DNA of 64,000 nt, taken from assembly GCA_910583735.1 (NCBI GenBank), contig CAJTXS010000005.1, positions 18,004-82,003 on the forward strand, given 5' to 3'. A program made the translations under genes and the position numbers. The notes beneath the pieces were generated by a model. It had not been told where the DNA came from. It ran no database searches and saw nothing but the letters and a program-made list of their open reading frames with translations. Shown one piece after another: positions 33,439 through 42,153 of the stretch (within the stretch, counting starts at the first letter, position 1; the number at the start of each line of letters is the position of its first letter). The stretch comes from an uncultured Christensenella sp. (GTDB taxonomy: Bacteria; Bacillota; Clostridia; Christensenellales; UBA3700).

Positions 33439-34242
33439 TTATACCAGCCTTTCGCCTATGGGGCGATGATTGAGATAGCGGAATATATACTTAAAGCCCA
33501 TATCTTTAAGCGCGTCGACTACCTTATCGTAATTGATAAGCAACCAGTCGGGATTATGCGCGTCGGAGCCGAAAGTGATGAGCTCTCCGCCCAGCTCCCT
33601 ATATCTGCGCACAATATCACTCTCGGGGATAAAAGGCGTATCGGTGCCCCGTCCGTTGACTTCCAGCGCCTTACCCTTGTCTATAATCGACTTAAGTATA
33701 CTGTCTATCATATCGGGGAACTCGCCGTACTTGAGCGCTCTGTCCTCGTAAGGAGACTTACGCGCGACATAACCGATATGCCCTATTATATCGTAATCGT
33801 AAGGCGCCTGCACGCTGGCTGCCACCGCGCGCAGATATTCGCCGTACGCCTCCGCCCTGCCGCAATCGAAATAGGACCGGTCATAACAGTCTTGAGCGCC
33901 GACCATATGTACAGAGTTAATCAGTACATCGGTATGATACTTGCCTGTAATGTCCGAGTACAGAGCGTCGGCTGGCGCATAGTAGCCCATCTCCAGACCG
34001 ATGCCCAACTCTATCTTGCCCTTATACTCGTCTTTGAGCCTCTCGAGCGAAGAAAAGTGGGCGTCCAAATCTATCTGCCTCACCCACTGAAAGCCGTCAA
34101 TCAACTGACAGTCCCTGTCGCAGTGGTCGGTGAGCGCAAGATATCCCGCGCCCTTAGCTATCGCGCCGTCGAGCATTACGCGTGCGGGAGTATTGCTGTC
34201 GTGAGAATGCTCGCAGTGACTGTGACAATCCGCAGCTAACAC
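33439..34242 (-). CDS. hisK: PHP-domain phosphatase, HisK-type histidinol-phosphatase
   Basis: 267 residues, starting at GTG 34242 with GGAGG 7 nt upstream. Metal-binding PHP motifs run in order: DCHSHCEHSHDS, LTDHCD, GLEMGYY, NSVHMV, GHIGY and GSDAHNP. Length and layout fit PHP histidinol-phosphatases that convert histidinol phosphate to histidinol. The his operon in this window lacks that step, so this is the natural candidate although it lies 19 kb away. A different phosphate-ester substrate remains possible. Confidence 0.8.
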   Translation of the reverse strand: MLAADCHSHCEHSHDSNTPARVMLDGAIAKGAGYLALTDHCDRDCQLIDGFQWVRQIDLDAHFSSLERLKDEYKGKIELGIGLEMGYYAPADALYSDITGKYHTDVLINSVHMVGAQDCYDRSYFDCGRAEAYGEYLRAVAASVQAPYDYDIIGHIGYVARKSPYEDRALKYGEFPDMIDSILKSIIDKGKALEVNGRGTDTPFIPESDIVRRYRELGGELITFGSDAHNPDWLLINYDKVVDALKDMGFKYIFRYLNHRPIGERLV

Positions 34243-34244
34243 TA

Positions 34245-35465
34245 TTACGCCTCCGTCTTGACGCCGTTGACCTTGCGATACATGGCGGCAAAGTCGTCCT
34301 TGCCCATGAGGACCGGCACGGGATAGAGTGGATTGGCCTCGTCATACGCGTGCTTGCACATAATAGGCAAGTCCTCTTCCTTGATTATACCGCCGAAGTT
34401 GTCGGGGATATTCATATATGCGTTCATGTCCTTGATAGCTTGGATAAAGGCAAGGGCTTTTTCCTTATTGTCTGCGCCCTCTATGCCCGCGGCGTCCGCC
34501 AAGCGAGCGAGTTTTGCGTAGACCTTCTCGCCGTAAAACTCGAGCAGATAAGGCAACAACACGGCATTGGCAAGTCCGTGAGGAACGCCGTACTGTCCGC
34601 CCAGCGTGTGCGCCATAGCATGCACATTGCCGACGTAAGCGCGGGTAAACGCAACGCCTGCGTCGAATGCAGCTATCTGCATATTGCTGCGCGCTTCCAT
34701 ATCGGACCCGTCGTCGTACGCTCTCTTGAGATACTTGAAGATAAGCGCCGTGGCATTGATTGCCTTGGCCTTGGTCTCCTTGGTATTGCTGTTGCCGATA
34801 TAAGCCTCCACGGCGTGGCACAGCGCGTCCATGCCCGTAGTGGAAGTGACTTTCTTAGGCAAGCCTACCGTCAACTTGGGGTCGAGCACCGCATATCTGG
34901 GAATAAGTACGAAATCATTGATAGGATACTTCTCATGTGTCTCGGGATTGCTGATGACTGCAGCAAGCGTCGTCTCGCTTCCCGTACCTGCAGTAGTAGG
35001 TATTGCAAAGAGCGGAGGAAGCTTACGTCTCACCTTAAGGATGCCCTTCATCTTGTGCACCGGCTTATTGGGGCGAGCAAGTCTCGCGCCCACCGCCTTG
35101 GCGCAGTCCATGGGGGAACCGCCGCCGAAAGCTATAATAGCCCTTGCATTGCACGCGGCAAACATATCGCAAGCGTCCTCGACGTTATTAATAGTGGGAT
35201 TGGGCACCGTCCTATCGTATACGCCGCAGATTATACCCTCTGCGTCCAGCGCCTCGATGAGAGGATTGCACAGTCCGAGACTGCTGATGCCACCGTCCGT
35301 AATCAATAGCACGCTCTCGATACCCATATCCTTTATGTACTTAGGCAATCCAAGCACTCCGTCCTCTAATTGGAGCACTTCGGGCTTGCGCCATGGCATA
35401 AAGGGGATTACCATACGGAATACCGACTGAAAAGTCCTGCACCACATCTTGCTGAATACGTTCAT
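34245..35465 (-). CDS. Iron-containing alcohol dehydrogenase
   Basis: 406 residues of the group III alcohol dehydrogenase family. The NAD(P)-binding GGGSPMDCAKAVG and the family pattern PTTAGTGSE are clear, and metal ligands occur in GMDALCHAVEAY and the His-rich HAMAHTLGGQYGVPHGLANA. Related enzymes act on butanol, 1,3-propanediol or lactaldehyde; the substrate is undetermined. AGGTGG precedes the ATG. It is next to the PHP gene with a 2-bp gap. Confidence 0.92.
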   Translation of the reverse strand: MNVFSKMWCRTFQSVFRMVIPFMPWRKPEVLQLEDGVLGLPKYIKDMGIESVLLITDGGISSLGLCNPLIEALDAEGIICGVYDRTVPNPTINNVEDACDMFAACNARAIIAFGGGSPMDCAKAVGARLARPNKPVHKMKGILKVRRKLPPLFAIPTTAGTGSETTLAAVISNPETHEKYPINDFVLIPRYAVLDPKLTVGLPKKVTSTTGMDALCHAVEAYIGNSNTKETKAKAINATALIFKYLKRAYDDGSDMEARSNMQIAAFDAGVAFTRAYVGNVHAMAHTLGGQYGVPHGLANAVLLPYLLEFYGEKVYAKLARLADAAGIEGADNKEKALAFIQAIKDMNAYMNIPDNFGGIIKEEDLPIMCKHAYDEANPLYPVPVLMGKDDFAAMYRKVNGVKTEA

Positions 35466-35517
35466 AATACCACCTACCGATAATTAACTATATATTTCGG
35501 ATTAACCGATTAATTGC

Positions 35518-36747
35518 TTATATATTTACTCCGCTGCCTAAGAAAGGAGAATTGTTGCCCGTAGCGTCCGCGCCGATTACTACCTTGCTAACGTCTATGC
35601 CGTCGTTAGTAAGCGCCGCGCACTGAGCAAAGACCGCCGGTCCCAAAGTAACGCTGTCTCCGAGAATTGTCACTTTGGCGAGATACTTGCACTTTTGAAA
35701 AGCTGCGTTGCCTATGCTCTTAACGCTACTCGGGATTGTTATCTCTCTCAGCTCTGTGCCCGAAAATGCAAATTGCGAAATGCTCTCCATACTCAGTAGA
35801 CTAATGCTCTTAAGTTTTGTATTGGCAAATGCGTACTGCCCGAGCCTGGATATCGCGCCCTCGACAACGATATTGGCGTTGACATCTCCATAAAATGCAA
35901 ATTGCTTTACTTCATTACACTTAGCGGGCAATGTAATATCTGTAAGCGCGGTACACGAATTAAATGCGCGCGTGCCGATAGAAGTAATATTCTTGCCAAG
36001 CACTACGCTCTCGATATAATTGCAGTTGCCGAAAGCCCAGTCGGGAATAAACGTAGCTGCGTCTGAGATTATCACCGTCGTAAGCGAATGTGGCATCTTA
36101 TTGTTCTTCTCGCCGGAATATGTGCCGCCTTGACCTCCGAATAGGTAAGGTATTCCGTAATTCTCACCGTCCGTCTCTTGAGCGTTTCTGCCCGCATAAG
36201 GGAGGGTGAGCGACGTTAGCGATACGCAGCCGTTAAATGCGCCGCCGCCTATCTCTTTTACGCTGTCGGGTATGTTAATCGACTTTACGCTCCTGCAACC
36301 CTTAAAAGCCTCGCTTGCAACCGCAGTCACGGGCTTGCCCGAATACTCCGCCGCAACAGTTAAGGTATCGGCAAGATACGCCGCATTGTCGGTAGTGCCC
36401 GTCACGGTATAGCTCTCGCCGCTGCTATCGAGGGTATATACAACCCTGCTCGTCCATACGGCGGTCAAAGTAACTTCGCCGTCTATGCGCACCTTGTCGT
36501 CGACGCCGTAGACATTGCCGTCATTGTCCTTCCATTGCAGCAAGTCATAGCCTTCCTTTACCGGCTTATACTTGGACAGATTGACGTCCTTTCCCTCATA
36601 TACGGATATATCCCTGCCCGTCTTGCCCTTGAGCTCGCCGCCGTTGTAATCAAGCGTCACGGCATGCTTTGGTCCGCAAGAAACCAGTATGCCGCAGAGC
36701 GCCGCAATAAGCAATACGACTATCAGTACAGAAACTATCTTCTTCAT
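35518..36747 (-). CDS. BspA-type leucine-rich-repeat lipoprotein with InlB B-repeat
   Basis: 409 residues from ATG 36747 (GGAGAC upstream). The lipoprotein signal has lipobox LVSC (Cys24). Residues about 28-95 resemble the Listeria-Bacteroides InlB B-repeat (VTLDYNGG ... TLTAVW). From 120 onward are LRR_5 repeats (SVKEIGGGAFNGC). It is anchored to the outside of the membrane. It is a short relative of the giant protein at the left edge, but with higher GC and no recent repeat expansion. It starts 25 bp after sigH stops, an unexpected neighbour. Confidence 0.92.
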   Translation of the reverse strand: MKKIVSVLIVVLLIAALCGILVSCGPKHAVTLDYNGGELKGKTGRDISVYEGKDVNLSKYKPVKEGYDLLQWKDNDGNVYGVDDKVRIDGEVTLTAVWTSRVVYTLDSSGESYTVTGTTDNAAYLADTLTVAAEYSGKPVTAVASEAFKGCRSVKSINIPDSVKEIGGGAFNGCVSLTSLTLPYAGRNAQETDGENYGIPYLFGGQGGTYSGEKNNKMPHSLTTVIISDAATFIPDWAFGNCNYIESVVLGKNITSIGTRAFNSCTALTDITLPAKCNEVKQFAFYGDVNANIVVEGAISRLGQYAFANTKLKSISLLSMESISQFAFSGTELREITIPSSVKSIGNAAFQKCKYLAKVTILGDSVTLGPAVFAQCAALTNDGIDVSKVVIGADATGNNSPFLGSGVNI

Positions 36748-36772
36748 AATGTCTCCCCGCAGGCGCACACGT

Positions 36773-37315
36773 CTACGATCTACCCGCGATTGCCTTAATC
36801 TTTCTTTTAATCTTCTGCAGGGCGTTGTCGACGCCCTTAATATTGATATCCGCCTCGCTCGCTATCTCGGCGTAACTCTTGCCTTCGATATACATGCGAA
36901 GCACCTTATATTCTTTATCGTTAAGCTCGTCTTTTATTCGCGCTTTGAGCTCCTCGCCCTCTATATTGCCGAATATCTCCGCTTCCGCATCCGATATTGC
37001 GTTAAAGGTATCGATCGGCACGGATTCGTTAAGCGGTCTGTTTTTGTAACGCGAAGCGCTCTTGACCGCGTCGAGTATGCGAGACTTGATACACGCATGC
37101 GCATAAGTCGAGAATTTTCCGCCGCAGTCCTTATAAGTCATCACGGCTTTAAACAAGCCTATCATACCTTCCTGCCATGCGTCGTCCTGCGTAGCGCCCA
37201 CAATATAATATCTGCGCGCTATGGACGATACCATACCCATATAGTTGTTGATGAGCGTCTCCGCGGCGTCGGCGTCGCCCGCCTGCGCCATACGAAGGAG
37301 TTCGCTCTCTTCCAT
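36773..37315 (-). CDS. sigH: RNA polymerase sigma factor SigH (Spo0H-like)
   Basis: 180 residues. Region 2 (SIARRYYIVGATQDDAWQEGMIGL) and a region 4 HTH (KSYAEIASEADINIKGVDN) match sigma-H; the protein is shorter than the 218 of Bacillus. Sigma-H drives early sporulation, competence or stationary-phase genes. Its place after rlmB agrees with the conserved mrnC-rlmB-sigH order. It overlaps rlmB by 1 bp. Confidence 0.88.
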   Translation of the reverse strand: MEESELLRMAQAGDADAAETLINNYMGMVSSIARRYYIVGATQDDAWQEGMIGLFKAVMTYKDCGGKFSTYAHACIKSRILDAVKSASRYKNRPLNESVPIDTFNAISDAEAEIFGNIEGEELKARIKDELNDKEYKVLRMYIEGKSYAEIASEADINIKGVDNALQKIKRKIKAIAGRS

Positions 37316-38034
37316 CAGTTAAGCCTCTGTCTGATAAGTTCGTAACACAATATGCCGCACGCAACAGAAGCGTTGAGCGAATTGACCTTACCCGACTGCG
37401 GTATCGATACCGCCCTGTCGCAGAGCGAAGACGTAAGCGCCTTGACGCCGAATCCCTCGCTGCCGATTACGATAGCCGTGTCGTCTCTCATATCTACGTC
37501 GTACATGACATCGCCTTTCATATCTGCGCAGTAAACTTTAACGAAGTCTTGCTTGAGCATACGTATCGTGTCGTTGACATTGTTTACAGCCGCTACCTTT
37601 ACGTGCTGAGCCGCGCCCGACGACACCTTAACTACCGTGCCGTTGACGCCGACTGCGCGACGCTTGGGTATGACTATGCCGTGCGCGCCCGCGCACTCCG
37701 CAGCTCGCAATATACTGCCGAGATTATGCGGGTCCTCTATGCCGTCGAGAATAAGCAAAAACAGCTTCTCTCCCTTAGCCTTAGCCAAAGCGCGTATATC
37801 TTCGAGCGTAGAATACTTATAGTCTTCCACCACCGCTATTATACCGCGGTGCGCGCCGCTGTCGGACAGCTTGTCCAGCTCCTTCTTGTCGCAGAATACG
37901 ACGCGCGCGCCCTTAGACTTGGACTTGTCGACTATGTCTTCCATTCCGTGCAGTCCCTTCTGCACATAAAGTCTGCCTATCGCCGTACCTGCGGCGAGAG
38001 CTTCTCTGATACTGTTTCTGCCTTCTATTACCAT
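37315..38034 (-). CDS. rlmB: 23S rRNA 2'-O-methyltransferase RlmB (TrmH family)
   Basis: 239 residues. An N-terminal L30-like substrate-binding part (IEGRNSIREAL) is followed by the SPOUT knot with ILDGIEDPHNLGSILRAAE, IVIGSEGFGV and SLNASVACGI, the three SpoU motifs. It methylates a conserved guanosine in 23S rRNA. It begins 5 bp after thyX. Confidence 0.95.
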   Translation of the reverse strand: MVIEGRNSIREALAAGTAIGRLYVQKGLHGMEDIVDKSKSKGARVVFCDKKELDKLSDSGAHRGIIAVVEDYKYSTLEDIRALAKAKGEKLFLLILDGIEDPHNLGSILRAAECAGAHGIVIPKRRAVGVNGTVVKVSSGAAQHVKVAAVNNVNDTIRMLKQDFVKVYCADMKGDVMYDVDMRDDTAIVIGSEGFGVKALTSSLCDRAVSIPQSGKVNSLNASVACGILCYELIRQRLN

Positions 38035-38039
38035 CTATA

Positions 38040-38783
38040 TTATTCCTTATCGCCGCTAAGCGATGCGCGGCGCGCTCTTACTTCCGCCGCCTTGCCGCAC
38101 GTCATCTTGCCCTCGGAGCAAGCTCCCTTAACGCAAGCGGGTCCCGCATTGCAGAAGAGATTGGGCGCGACATCTATAAGCAACGTAAGCATCTGCCATG
38201 CCACTTCGCGTATCTCCCACTGCGCTCTGTTGCAACATCTGAGCGATAGGAAGTGCAATAGCTCGCGAGCGTTCATTGTAATCGTCATCTTGGTCTCGGC
38301 TGCATTGGGCAGGACAAAACGCGCGTCCTCGTTGGAGCTCTCTTTAGCTCCGCCCAGCAGCGTCTGCCACTCCTCGTACCAGCCGTGCATCTCGCTCATC
38401 TGCGCCTTGTACTTATCCTCGTACTCTTTGCCGAGCGCGGATATCGCAGGCGGTACTATGTAATTGAACTCTCCGCTCTTATTGGCGGCTACATATCTCT
38501 GTGACTTGACGGAGAAAGACGCTATCCTGTGCCTCGTCACCTGCGCCAAGAAAGCGCGCGACACGCCCTCTATACCGAAAGTAAACGACGCGTGCTCGAA
38601 AGGCGACATATGTCCGAAGCCCGTAAGACGGGATAAGAACTTGGACACGTCCCCGCTCTCCACTCCCTGCTTGAGGTCCTCTATAGTCGCATCCGAATAA
38701 CACAGCTTAGCCGACATGGCTACAGTCTGCTCGGGATTGGCTGTGTAAGTAAGCAATGTTACTTTAGGTTTTACCTGTGGCAT
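38040..38783 (-). CDS. thyX: Flavin-dependent thymidylate synthase ThyX
   Basis: 247 residues from ATG 38783 (MPQVKPKV) after GGAGGAGAA. The ThyX signature RHRIASFSVKSQRY is intact, and the substrate-binding Arg/Ser lie near the MNARELLHFL helix. It makes dTMP from dUMP using FADH2 and methylene-tetrahydrofolate. The C-terminal 35 residues are Cys-rich (FCNAGPACVKGACSEGKMTC), longer than most. Confidence 0.95.
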   Translation of the reverse strand: MPQVKPKVTLLTYTANPEQTVAMSAKLCYSDATIEDLKQGVESGDVSKFLSRLTGFGHMSPFEHASFTFGIEGVSRAFLAQVTRHRIASFSVKSQRYVAANKSGEFNYIVPPAISALGKEYEDKYKAQMSEMHGWYEEWQTLLGGAKESSNEDARFVLPNAAETKMTITMNARELLHFLSLRCCNRAQWEIREVAWQMLTLLIDVAPNLFCNAGPACVKGACSEGKMTCGKAAEVRARRASLSGDKE

Positions 38784-38832
38784 TTCTCCTCCCATGCGAC
38801 GCCGCGCGCCGCCAATGCGGTTATCCCGCCTA

Positions 38833-39243
38833 TTATTCCGCTGTCTCCGTCAATGCAAGTATAGTCTCGAGCCGCTGCTTCTGCCCCGTGAGATACAGAT
38901 ATCCCAATACAGCCTCCAGCCCGCTCGCCTTCTTATAGTCGGCAATACTGGCATTCTTGGCGCCATGCAGCGTATGATTGTTGCGCGCCCTGCGATATAT
39001 ATCCGCCTCGTCCTCGTTGAAGACGGCAATTGCCTTATCCGCGGACTTAGACTGCGCCCGCGCGCTGATTTGCCCTGCGGCGATATTGTGCAACGCGCCG
39101 CTTTTCGCGGTAGATGTCACAGCCAAATACGTCCTGACATACAGCGTCTGCACCGAGTCTCCTACGAAAGCAAGCACGAGAGGGTTAAGCTCTCGCGCCT
39201 GTTTAGTCGTAATTGTGTCGGGGATAACGGGGATACAATCCAT
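38833..39243 (-). CDS. mrnC: Mini-ribonuclease III MrnC
   Basis: 136 residues from ATG 39243. It has the RNase III catalytic domain only (LAFVGDSVQTLYVRTYL and FNEDEADIYRRARN) and no double-stranded RNA-binding domain. It matures 23S rRNA ends. A longer reading frame upstream is the 3' part of the aldolase gene and is rejected. It overlaps that gene's stop by 1 bp (TAATG). In most relatives cysS precedes mrnC, but here a sugar-aldolase module does. Confidence 0.92.
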   Translation of the reverse strand: MDCIPVIPDTITTKQARELNPLVLAFVGDSVQTLYVRTYLAVTSTAKSGALHNIAAGQISARAQSKSADKAIAVFNEDEADIYRRARNNHTLHGAKNASIADYKKASGLEAVLGYLYLTGQKQRLETILALTETAE

Positions 39244-39902
39244 TACTTGCTCATACGCGACACGAAGTAATCGAACAGCAACTCGTCGCTGTATACCGAC
39301 TGTCCCGTAGCCTTGAGCGTCATCTCCTCGATATAATTCTTGCAACAACGCTCCATGGCGCGCATTATCTCGAAAGCCTCGTCCATGTCCTTGCCTGCGC
39401 AGAACACGCCGTGACTTGCCATAAAGCAGGCGTTGCGTCCCTTAATAGCCTCTACAGTGCCCTTCTTGAGCGTCTTGGTGCCGGGCAGACCGTACTTTCC
39501 TACCCGTATATTTTCGCCGCCGAGCAGCTCCCTATCAGCCTTGTCCTGCACGGGCAACTCCCTGCGCACAGACGCGAATACCGAGCAATAATAGGGGTGC
39601 GAGTGTATAGTCGCGTTAATCTCCGGGCGGTCCGCCATTACGCTGGCGTGTATCTTACGCTCGGAAGTCGGCTTCTTGCCGTCTCTCCATATCGAAGGGT
39701 CCGCGATGTTGACCACGGGCATATCCTCGGGCTTAAGCGCGATGTAGTCCAATCCCGTAGGAGTGACGAGCATGTACTCGCTGTCCAATCTTACCGCGGT
39801 ATTGCCCCAAGTTCCTTGCACGAGGTTCTCTTTGAGGAGATTGACGCCCGCATCTTTAATAACCTGTCTGAGCCTAAGCTCTTCTTCTGCCGTCCATGCC
39901 AT
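39243..39902 (-). CDS. Class II aldolase/adducin-family protein A
   Basis: 219 residues. Active-site elements of the fuculose-phosphate aldolase family are complete: catalytic Glu in PTSERKIH, the metal pair in IHSHPYY and the third His in MASHGVFCAG. It should cleave or epimerise a phosphorylated sugar with zinc. Its ATG follows directly on the stop of the second aldolase-like gene. The substrate is unknown; the partner kinase suggests a phosphoketose or phosphosugar acid. Confidence 0.88.
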   Translation of the reverse strand: MAWTAEEELRLRQVIKDAGVNLLKENLVQGTWGNTAVRLDSEYMLVTPTGLDYIALKPEDMPVVNIADPSIWRDGKKPTSERKIHASVMADRPEINATIHSHPYYCSVFASVRRELPVQDKADRELLGGENIRVGKYGLPGTKTLKKGTVEAIKGRNACFMASHGVFCAGKDMDEAFEIMRAMERCCKNYIEEMTLKATGQSVYSDELLFDYFVSRMSK

Positions 39903-40499
39903 TTATGCGTTGCCCTCCTCTGCCTTCTTATTCTCCGTATTGATTTTGCTGTACTTCTTCTTGTACACGAATCTCATCAACCTCGCCTCTATGCCGTTGA
40001 TGACCGTGCATCCGCCCAGCACGCTGCCGCCTACGTAGCAAATGCTCGCCTTCTGCAACACAAGCATGCAAGTGAACGCTTCGTCCAGCGTCCTGCCCGT
40101 AGTCACTGCGCCGTCGCCCTTGATGAGGCAGGAATTACGCCCCTTAAGCTCCTTAACCACCTTGCGGTTGTCCGCTGCGACCGTACGGCATGTAGGTCCT
40201 ACTATCTGAGCCATATCGTCGAGTACTGCGGGGATGGTCGCGCCCGCCTTGGACACAGCGCTGACATAGCCGGGATGCGCGTGCACAATAGCCGCCGCGT
40301 CGGTATCGGCGTATATCGCAAGATGCAGAGCGTCCTCGCCCTCTCCCTTGCCGTATGCTACGAATTTCACTTCGCGGCTCGGACCGACTATCAGCATTCC
40401 GCCGTCCGTCCTTGCGCTGATATAATCGCTGTCTCCGAGCAGATTATACTCTTCGAGTCTATTGTACTGCTCCAAGAGAGCGTCTTGTAATTTACTCAT
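39903..40499 (-). CDS. Class II aldolase/adducin-family protein B (altered metal site)
   Basis: 198 residues from ATG 40499 with AAGGAG upstream. It is a paralogue of the next gene with the Glu (GEDALHLAIY) and the His pair (VHAHPGY), but the third metal ligand is changed: IKGDGAVTTG has Asp where the family has His. The C-terminus is Lys-rich. It could be a low-activity or structural partner of protein A, or an epimerase with altered metal use. Confidence 0.82.
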   Translation of the reverse strand: MSKLQDALLEQYNRLEEYNLLGDSDYISARTDGGMLIVGPSREVKFVAYGKGEGEDALHLAIYADTDAAAIVHAHPGYVSAVSKAGATIPAVLDDMAQIVGPTCRTVAADNRKVVKELKGRNSCLIKGDGAVTTGRTLDEAFTCMLVLQKASICYVGGSVLGGCTVINGIEARLMRFVYKKKYSKINTENKKAEEGNA

Positions 40500-40533
40500 C
40501 TTAATCTCCTTAATAGTCTTAATCGAGCAGCGA

Positions 40534-42072
40534 TTACTCCTGTCCCTCGAATCGCTTGGAATTGGCAAGCTCGTACGCCTTGTTCAAGCTGAAGTATATG
40601 CGCTTATAGCTTGCGAACTGCTCGTCGTATATATGCCTGTTAGCGGGATTGGGACGGTATGTCTTAGTCTCTTTTACAAACTGCTTGGCATCTGCAAAAC
40701 TCTTAAGCTCGCCCAAGCCTATCATAGCGATAATAGCCGCGCCGAGCGCGCCCGAATTGCGGGGATTGTCCACTATGGCGAACTCCGAATTGGTGATATC
40801 GGCTATCATCTGCATCCACGCGTCGTTAAGCGCGCCGCCGCCTATAATGCGGAACTTACGGGTATAGAAGCCGTAGTCCTTCTTAAAGTTCTCCAATATC
40901 CATCTCAGATTATATCCGATACCCTCGTATACGGCTCTCATCAGATGCTCTCTCGTATGACGGGGATCGATATTGAACAGCGTAGAGCGCGTAGTAGTGG
41001 TAGATACGGGGCAACGCTCGCCGAGCATCCAAGGCGTGCAGATAAGATAATCGCTGCCTGCGGGGATGTCCTTGATTACGCTGTCCATGAAGTCGTAAAT
41101 TCCGCTGCCGAGCTCTTCGCTCTCTTTCTTAAAGAATTGCTCTTTTATCCACTCGAGGTTGGAGCCGGCCGCCTCGGTAATGCCTACGATAAGATTCATA
41201 TCGATGTCCGCGCTCTGAATAGCTGCGGCGCCGTTCTTAAACTTAGACTGCTTGGCAGACGTCGCGCCTACCCAAGCCGACGTGCCGAGGTAAATATGTA
41301 TATCTCCCTCTCCTATCATGCCCGAGCCTATCGCCGCGCTCTGCGTGTCGTCGCAGCCGCCGAATACGGGCGTGCCTGCGTTGAGTTTCATCGCTTTGGC
41401 AGCCTCTTCGGTAAGTCCGTTGCCTATCATATCGGTGCTCTTGACAAGAGGAGGCAACTTGGACATATCTATGCCCGTCATCTTGAGGGCGGAAAGCCAC
41501 TTCTTCTTCTTGAGGTCGAGTCCGTAAGAGGACGCGCCGGAATACTCCGCGACGGGTACTCCCGTGCACTTAAACTTGAGGAATCCGTTGACATCGAGGA
41601 AATACTTGGTGTCGTTATACACATTGGGCATCTCTTCCTTAAGCCAAATGAGCTTAGCAACAACGTCCTTGCCCATTATAGGAGTGCCCGCTACGAGCGT
41701 AAAAATCTTCTTGCCGCCCAGCTTCTTCATGATGCTGTGCGCCTGCTTCTCCGCTCTGCCGTCCACCCAAGTAATATTTTTGTGCAATACATTGCCGTAC
41801 TTGTCGATAGGTATTATACCCATCGCCTGAGTGGAGAATACGACGCCCTTGACGTCGTCTGCGGATATACCCGTCTTATCCACGAGCTTAGCGGTAGCTT
41901 CGCATACCGCGCGCCAATAGTCGTCGGGGTCTTGCTCTACGAATGCGGGCGCGGGATAATATGTGGGATAGGGCTCGGTCTGAGTAGACACTATCCTGCC
42001 TTCCATATCCACAAGTACCGCTTTGTCCGAACTCGTGCCCATATCGTGGGCGATAATATATTTGGTTTCCAT
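40534..42072 (-). CDS. FGGY-family carbohydrate kinase (xylulokinase-like)
   Basis: 512 residues. The N-terminal actin-like domain starts IIAHDMGTSSDKAVLVD, the catalytic Asp lies in GGCDDTQSAAIGSGM, and the ATP-binding loops are LGTSAWVGA and IIGGGALNDAW. It phosphorylates a sugar or polyol; xylulokinase similarity is strongest by eye, but substrate residues cannot be read reliably. It lies between the aminotransferase (82 bp upstream) and the aldolase-like pair (34 bp downstream). Confidence 0.88.
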   Translation of the reverse strand: METKYIIAHDMGTSSDKAVLVDMEGRIVSTQTEPYPTYYPAPAFVEQDPDDYWRAVCEATAKLVDKTGISADDVKGVVFSTQAMGIIPIDKYGNVLHKNITWVDGRAEKQAHSIMKKLGGKKIFTLVAGTPIMGKDVVAKLIWLKEEMPNVYNDTKYFLDVNGFLKFKCTGVPVAEYSGASSYGLDLKKKKWLSALKMTGIDMSKLPPLVKSTDMIGNGLTEEAAKAMKLNAGTPVFGGCDDTQSAAIGSGMIGEGDIHIYLGTSAWVGATSAKQSKFKNGAAAIQSADIDMNLIVGITEAAGSNLEWIKEQFFKKESEELGSGIYDFMDSVIKDIPAGSDYLICTPWMLGERCPVSTTTTRSTLFNIDPRHTREHLMRAVYEGIGYNLRWILENFKKDYGFYTRKFRIIGGGALNDAWMQMIADITNSEFAIVDNPRNSGALGAAIIAMIGLGELKSFADAKQFVKETKTYRPNPANRHIYDEQFASYKRIYFSLNKAYELANSKRFEGQE

Positions 42073-42105
42073 CTAATCTTTACCGTATATTCCGCCGCTT
42101 GGCGA

Positions 42106-42146
42106 AAAAATATTGTCAACGGGCGGACGCACTCGGCGTCCGCCCG
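42106..42146 (-). terminator. Hairpin between the aminotransferase and kinase genes
   Basis: Perfect 11-bp arms CGGGCGGACGC and GCGTCCGCCCG (42120-42130, 42136-42146) start 7 bp past the aminotransferase stop. The T-run (six T) begins only 9 nt after the stem, so it may be a partial terminator that lowers, rather than stops, read-through into the kinase gene. Confidence 0.6.
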
Positions 42147-42153
42147 CATGTTA

